Program-made: the position numbers and the translations under genes
Notes under the pieces: generated by a model
Databases searched by the model: none
Seen by the model: only the letters and a program-made list of their open reading frames with translations
What the model was told of the DNA's origin: nothing
Assembly: GCA_014379705.1 (NCBI GenBank)
Contig: JACMLI010000540.1
Location: 1 to 26,484 of the forward strand
DNA: 26,484 bases
DNA from: Gemmatimonadaceae bacterium
Lineage (GTDB): Bacteria; Gemmatimonadota; Gemmatimonadetes; Gemmatimonadales; Gemmatimonadaceae
Reading direction: 5' to 3'
Part shown: positions 23,310 to 26,484 of the stretch, piece after piece
Numbering within the stretch: position 1 is the first letter of the stretch
Layout: each line of letters begins with the position of its first letter

Positions 23310-23567
23310 ATGCTCGCTGTCACCGTGCTCGTCTCGACCCTCGCGGTCCTGCCACCCGCAAGGCCGCGCGACTGTCCTCATTGCGGCGTCTACGCCGGTC
23401 CCAACGTCTCCCGGGTCCTCGACCCGTACCTGCGCCAGGTGGACATCTGGCCGGAGTTCTACGCCGCAACGTGCCAGTTCGAGGTCGCACGAGGCGCGTT
23501 CGTCACGCTCGCTCGCACGGCGTGCGCGAGCGAGACCACCTGGCGCGCCGCGCGGAGCGTCTCATGA
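23310..23567 (+). CDS. Small secreted CPHC-motif protein
   Basis: An 85-residue protein. ATG at 23310 is preceded by GGAG. The N-terminal MLAVTVLVSTLAVLPPA is a signal peptide, cleaved before RPRDCPHCG. The mature part has Cys22 and Cys25 in CPHC, plus Cys55 and Cys72, so it could make two disulfides or bind zinc. CPHC is also the DsbA active-site sequence, but this protein is far too short for a thioredoxin fold. I recognise no family. Its stop TGA (23565-23567) overlaps the next gene's ATG (23564-23566), so translation is coupled and the two likely act together. Confidence 0.55.
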   Translation: MLAVTVLVSTLAVLPPARPRDCPHCGVYAGPNVSRVLDPYLRQVDIWPEFYAATCQFEVARGAFVTLARTACASETTWRAARSVS

Positions 23568-24730
23568 CCTCGTTCCCGCAAAGGGTCAGCGCCCTGGCGA
23601 TGGTGGCGTCGGGGCTCGTCGTCACGGCCTGCGCCGACCCGACGGCCACGACCCTTGCTCGGGCCGACGCCGTGGCGCCTCACGCCGACGTGAGCGCCGC
23701 GGCCGCGAGCAACTGGGAGTTCATGGTCCTGCCCTTGCTCCCCGGTGGCACCTGGACGGAGGCGACGGCGGTCAACGATAGCGGCACCATCGTGGGCTTT
23801 GGCAACGTGGCCAGCGGCGCCGTCCATGCCTTCAGGTACAAGCACGGTACCATGCGCGACCTCGGGACGCAGCCCGGCTACCCGACCAGCCGCGCGTTAG
23901 GCATCAACCTGCAGGGCGACATCGTCGGTTCGGCGACCACCGCCGCGCGTCCGCTCGTGCAGACCGCGGTCAAGTGGAACCCGACCGGGGTGATCGGTCG
24001 CCTGCCCGGCACCGACACGGTGCTCGGCTCGATCGCGCGGGCCATCAACAACTCGGGCGTGGTCGTGGGCTCGATCCGGGTCGCCCGCGCCGACTGGCAC
24101 GCCTCACGATGGATGAACGGACAGCTCGAGGACCTCAATCCGTGGGTGACGAGTGGCCTCAGCACCGAGGCACGCGCCATCAACTCGTCAGGCAAGATCG
24201 TCGGCTTCGGCGACTTCTATACGACGTTTTCGCTCTACTCCGGGATGCTGTGGGACGCGGCCAAGAACACGAAGGTCATCCTGCCGCTCAACAATGGCGT
24301 CGATCTCTATGCGGATTCCAGCCGTGCGTACGACATCAACGACAGCGGGCAGTGGGTCGGGTGGAGCAGCTACCCTACCACCGGCAACACCGAGACCTAC
24401 ATCAGCTGGACCAACTACGAGTTCTACCCGCCCGTGAGCGGCGTCCTCGGCGCACCCGAGTCGGCGATCAGCAACAAGCGTCGCCACGTGGGGACGCTCA
24501 AGCTCCCGAACGGGCGCAATCGCGCGTTCTCGAGCACCTGGTTCAACGGCGGCGGATACGGCGACATGCTGCCCATGCCGCAGCCATACACGGTGAGCCA
24601 TGGCGTCGACGTGAACACCTGCGGGCGCGTGGTGGGTTGGGTGAGGGCCTCCGGCTCCCACGAAAAGCGTGCGGCTCTCTGGACGCGTTATGCCCGCGGG
24701 CAGAACGGACGGGTCTATCCGTGTGACTGA
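23564..24730 (+). CDS. HAF-repeat extracellular lipoprotein
   Basis: A 388-residue lipoprotein. The signal ends in a lipobox (VVTACAD, Cys23). The body has repeated HAF-type units with an A-x-x-I/V-N-x-x-G-x-I/V-V-G core: TAVNDSGTIVGFG (68-80), GINLQGDIVGSA (113-124), RAINNSGVVVGSI (159-171), RAINSSGKIVGFG (204-216), YDINDSGQWVGWS (256-268) and VDVNTCGRVVGW (348-359). Each is followed by a segment such as HAFRY or SRWMNG. HAF repeats are found in secreted proteins of unknown function, likely beta-propeller-like. The octamer at 23895-23902 gives A-L-G with a TTA codon. A strong hairpin lies just after the stop. Confidence 0.88.
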   Translation: MTSFPQRVSALAMVASGLVVTACADPTATTLARADAVAPHADVSAAAASNWEFMVLPLLPGGTWTEATAVNDSGTIVGFGNVASGAVHAFRYKHGTMRDLGTQPGYPTSRALGINLQGDIVGSATTAARPLVQTAVKWNPTGVIGRLPGTDTVLGSIARAINNSGVVVGSIRVARADWHASRWMNGQLEDLNPWVTSGLSTEARAINSSGKIVGFGDFYTTFSLYSGMLWDAAKNTKVILPLNNGVDLYADSSRAYDINDSGQWVGWSSYPTTGNTETYISWTNYEFYPPVSGVLGAPESAISNKRRHVGTLKLPNGRNRAFSSTWFNGGGYGDMLPMPQPYTVSHGVDVNTCGRVVGWVRASGSHEKRAALWTRYARGQNGRVYPCD

Positions 24731-24752
24731 TGCCTGGCGCTCGTTGTAGCCA

Positions 24753-24807
24753 CGCCGAGGAGCTTCGACGCCTGCCAACACACCGGCGTCGCCGCACCTC
24801 GGCGTTT
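24753..24807 (+). terminator. Intrinsic-type terminator after the HAF gene
   Basis: Outer arms CGCCGAGG (24753-24760) and CCTCGGCG (24797-24804) are perfectly complementary. An inner stem CGACGCC (24766-24772) pairs with GGCGTCG (24785-24791), with a symmetric five-base internal loop between. TTT follows at 24805. It starts 22 bases after the HAF stop. The T-run is short, so efficiency is uncertain, but the long two-part stem is well supported. Confidence 0.6.
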
Positions 24808-24972
24808 CCGTTCCAGCAGTCGCAGCCATTCCTCCGGACTCTTCTACGGGCAGCCCCAGTGTTCACGCGACATCAGGGCCCCCACCTTCTCTCCTGTCTC
24901 GCCGACAGACCGCGCGAGACCTCTCGCGGCACGGGGCTGCGTGAATCACTGGGTAGAGGAGGAGGACAGGAC

Positions 24973-26226
24973 ATGCGTACCACACGCCACATCGCCGTCG
25001 CCGCACTCGCGACCGTCGCAGCCTGCAGCGACACGACTCGTCCGACGGAACCGCAGTTGCCGGATACCCCGAGCGAGGCCGTCCAGGCCGACGGCACGGG
25101 CGCCGGGCCTAACGACTACATCGTCGTGCTGAAGGACACCGAAGGGGATGTCGGCGCCTCGGCGGCGCGCTTCGGCGCCATGGCCGGCGTGCAGATCCGG
25201 ACCACGTGGGACCGCGCGCTCAAGGGATTCCTTGCCGAGCTCTCGCCCGCCGCACTCGAGCGGCTTCGCGCCGATGCGTCCGTCGAGTTCGTCGAGAAGG
25301 ACGCGATGGTGTACATGGACCAGGGCGCCGGCGCACAGGCGATCCAGGGCGTCGCCGGCACCTGGGGGTTGGACCGCATCGACCAGCGCCCGCTGCCGCT
25401 CAACGGCACGTACCAGTACTTCCGCACGGGCGGGGCGCCCGGCGTCGTCATCCATGTCTACATCATCGACTCCGGGATCAACCTCGGGCACGTCGATTTC
25501 GCGGGCAGCATCGGCGCGGGCGTCTCGTTCGTCCCGGGCTCACCGACCGTCAGTGATTGCAACGGGCACGGGACCCACGTCTCGAGCACGGCCGCTGGCA
25601 ACACCTTCGGCGTCGCCAAGGGCGTCATCATTCACCCCGTGCGGGTGTTCGGCTGCAGCGGTGGCGCACCATTCTCGCGCATCATCTCCGCCGTCAACTG
25701 GGTACAGTTCAACGATGTCGCCCCGGCCGTGACCAACATGAGCCTGGGTGGCGGCTTCAGCGCGGCCACCAACGCGGCCGTCAATGCGCTCGTCGCCTCC
25801 GGCAACTCGGTGGTCGTCGCTGCGGGCAACGACAACCTGAGCGCCTGCGGCGCGTCGCCTGCCAGCGCCGCGAGTGCGATCACGGTTGGCTCGACCGGTG
25901 ATCCCGCTGGGGCGGGCGTACCGCCGGCCATTCCGGATCGTCGCTCGTCGTTCTCCAACTTCGGCGTTTGCCTCGACATCTTCGCGCCGGGTCGCAACAT
26001 CCGGGCGGCGTGGATCGGTGGCGCGGCGACGACCGCATTGCTCAGCGGTACGTCCATGGCCTCGCCGCACGTGGCCGGCGCTGCGGCGCTGCTCCGAGAC
26101 AAGTTCCCGGCGTGGACGCCGGCGCAGGTGCGCAACTCGCTCGTCGCGAACGCCACCTTCGGTATCGTGACGAACCCGGGCGCGGGTTCGCCGAACCGGC
26201 TGCTCTACATGGGCTACATCAACTAG
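24973..26226 (+). CDS. S8 subtilisin-like protease lipoprotein (proteinase K-like)
   Basis: A 417-residue protease. ATG at 24973 follows AGGAGGAGGACAGG, the strongest ribosome site in the window. The signal ends in a lipobox (ATVAACSD, Cys18). Residues 47-115 fit an inhibitor I9 propeptide (NDYIVVLKD, FLAELSPAALERLRADASVEFVEKD). The catalytic triad is Asp166 in VYIIDSGIN, His202 in GHGTHV and Ser361 in LSGTSMASPHVAGA, with oxyanion Asn286 in AAGND. Cysteines at 196, 228, 292 and 333 could form disulfides as in proteinase K-like members. It is probably membrane-anchored or released after processing, degrading external proteins. The octamer GCCTAACG at 25107-25114 encodes G-P-N-D just before the propeptide. 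Confidence 0.95.
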   Translation: MRTTRHIAVAALATVAACSDTTRPTEPQLPDTPSEAVQADGTGAGPNDYIVVLKDTEGDVGASAARFGAMAGVQIRTTWDRALKGFLAELSPAALERLRADASVEFVEKDAMVYMDQGAGAQAIQGVAGTWGLDRIDQRPLPLNGTYQYFRTGGAPGVVIHVYIIDSGINLGHVDFAGSIGAGVSFVPGSPTVSDCNGHGTHVSSTAAGNTFGVAKGVIIHPVRVFGCSGGAPFSRIISAVNWVQFNDVAPAVTNMSLGGGFSAATNAAVNALVASGNSVVVAAGNDNLSACGASPASAASAITVGSTGDPAGAGVPPAIPDRRSSFSNFGVCLDIFAPGRNIRAAWIGGAATTALLSGTSMASPHVAGAAALLRDKFPAWTPAQVRNSLVANATFGIVTNPGAGSPNRLLYMGYIN

Positions 26227-26245
26227 GGCAAGTTGCGGCAGGAAC

Positions 26246-26253
26246 CGTTAGGC
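26246..26253 (-). repeat. GCCTAACG octamer beside the S8 terminator (one of ten)
   Basis: An exact CGTTAGGC copy 20 bases after the S8 protease stop and six bases before the hairpin at 26259. The other exact copies are at 3573, 5336, 10974, 15343, 16453, 19901, 22943, 23895 and 25107 (eight bases each). Confidence 0.7.
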
Positions 26254-26258
26254 GTGTC

Positions 26259-26302
26259 CAGGGGGGATTCGTGCCAGTGTCATCGGCGCGGATTCCCCCC
26301 TG
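26259..26302. terminator. Terminator-like hairpin after the S8 protease
   Basis: CAGGGGGGA (26259-26267) pairs with TCCCCCCTG (26294-26302) over nine bases. One T-T mismatch follows, then two more pairs. An inner GTGCC/GGCGC stem can form in the loop. It lies 32 bases after the protease stop. Downstream GAGCATTCTT is only weakly T-rich. Confidence 0.5.
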
Positions 26303-26347
26303 AGCATTCTTACCAGTGCGCCGACGCTGATCGGGCAGGGGCCGTTC

Positions 26348-26484
26348 GTGCGGACGTTTGCATGGAACCACACCATCGCGGGCGCTGGGCGGTTGATCGT
26401 GTCGGTGGCGTCACCGGAGCAGTCGCGTCGAGAACTCAAGGTCGTCACTGGGCTCGCCGAAGAGCTCACGCGCGTCGCGCCGGC
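26348..26484 (+). CDS. Possible partial CDS at right edge
   Basis: From a GTG at 26348 the plus strand reads VRTFAWNHTIAGAGRLIVSV, then ASPEQSRRELKVVTGLAEEL to the edge. Its residue mix and GC-rich third positions look like a real protein. The frame extends left to a stop at 26249-26251 but offers no conventional earlier start. The opposite strand also has an open frame (ending at 26248) over the same bases with similar quality, so direction is unresolved. I recognise no family. Confidence 0.3.
   Translation, partial: MRTFAWNHTIAGAGRLIVSVASPEQSRRELKVVTGLAEELTRVAP

Noticed and set aside
1..26484. CRISPR array, tRNA, rRNA, transposon or integrase
   Set aside because: No regularly spaced direct repeats, no cloverleaf or rRNA-like segment, and no transposase or recombinase motifs were seen; the octamer copies are too irregular to be an array.

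Overview
The window is about 26.5 kb of high-GC bacterial chromosome with densely packed genes on both strands. Several features suggest Gemmatimonadota, or a close Acidobacteriota-like soil lineage: a PadR regulator overlapping a stand-alone MacB/FtsX-type permease (the ADOP arrangement), many lipoproteins and twin-arginine (Tat) substrates, HAF-repeat and S8 secreted proteins, a solitary DUF4255 protein, and weak Shine-Dalgarno sites with frequent GTG starts. This placement is inference from gene content. I see no rRNA, tRNA, CRISPR array, transposase or integrase.

Layout. 1-2343 (minus): the start of a Tat-exported amidase, a repeat-rich spacer, a Tat-exported NAD-dependent epimerase-like protein and an exported DinB-like protein. 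2509-5601 (plus): a palindromic operator/promoter, PadR regulator and ADOP permease joined by an ATGA overlap. 5604-5729: two facing REP-like hairpins between convergent genes. 5737-7698 (minus): OPT-family transporter. 7849-10180 (plus): three closely spaced genes (unknown, ankyrin-repeat, secreted unknown). 10364-10909 (plus): a secreted protein of a conserved unknown family. 10976-13524 (minus): lipoprotein, CopD-like membrane protein, YCII-domain protein and CE1/PHB-depolymerase-like esterase. 13710-15361 (plus): exported metallo-beta-lactamase-fold hydrolase and a small lipoprotein. 15501-17806 (plus): histidine kinase and OmpR-type response regulator with overlapping stop and start. 17783-18600 (minus): DUF4255 protein and a frameshifted receiver-domain remnant. 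18879-19622 (plus): Tat-exported intradiol dioxygenase. 19671-23051 (minus): NTF2-like protein, Tat lipoprotein with a DsrE/F-like domain, and a two-gene ABC exporter. 23310-26226 (plus): an 85-residue CPHC protein translationally coupled to a HAF-repeat lipoprotein, then an S8 protease lipoprotein.

The genes mostly serve the cell envelope: export, extracytoplasmic enzymes and transport. Regulation visible here is local: PadR with its own operator, and the two-component pair. The most striking non-genic signal is the octamer GCCTAACG/CGTTAGGC, found exactly ten times in both orientations, inside genes and beside terminator-like hairpins. It accounts for every in-frame TTA leucine codon I could find. 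It looks like a genome-wide iterated word, perhaps an uptake- or maintenance-type signal. I did not find a complete, clearly new multi-gene system; the DUF4255/two-component neighbourhood and the CPHC/HAF pair are the best candidates.
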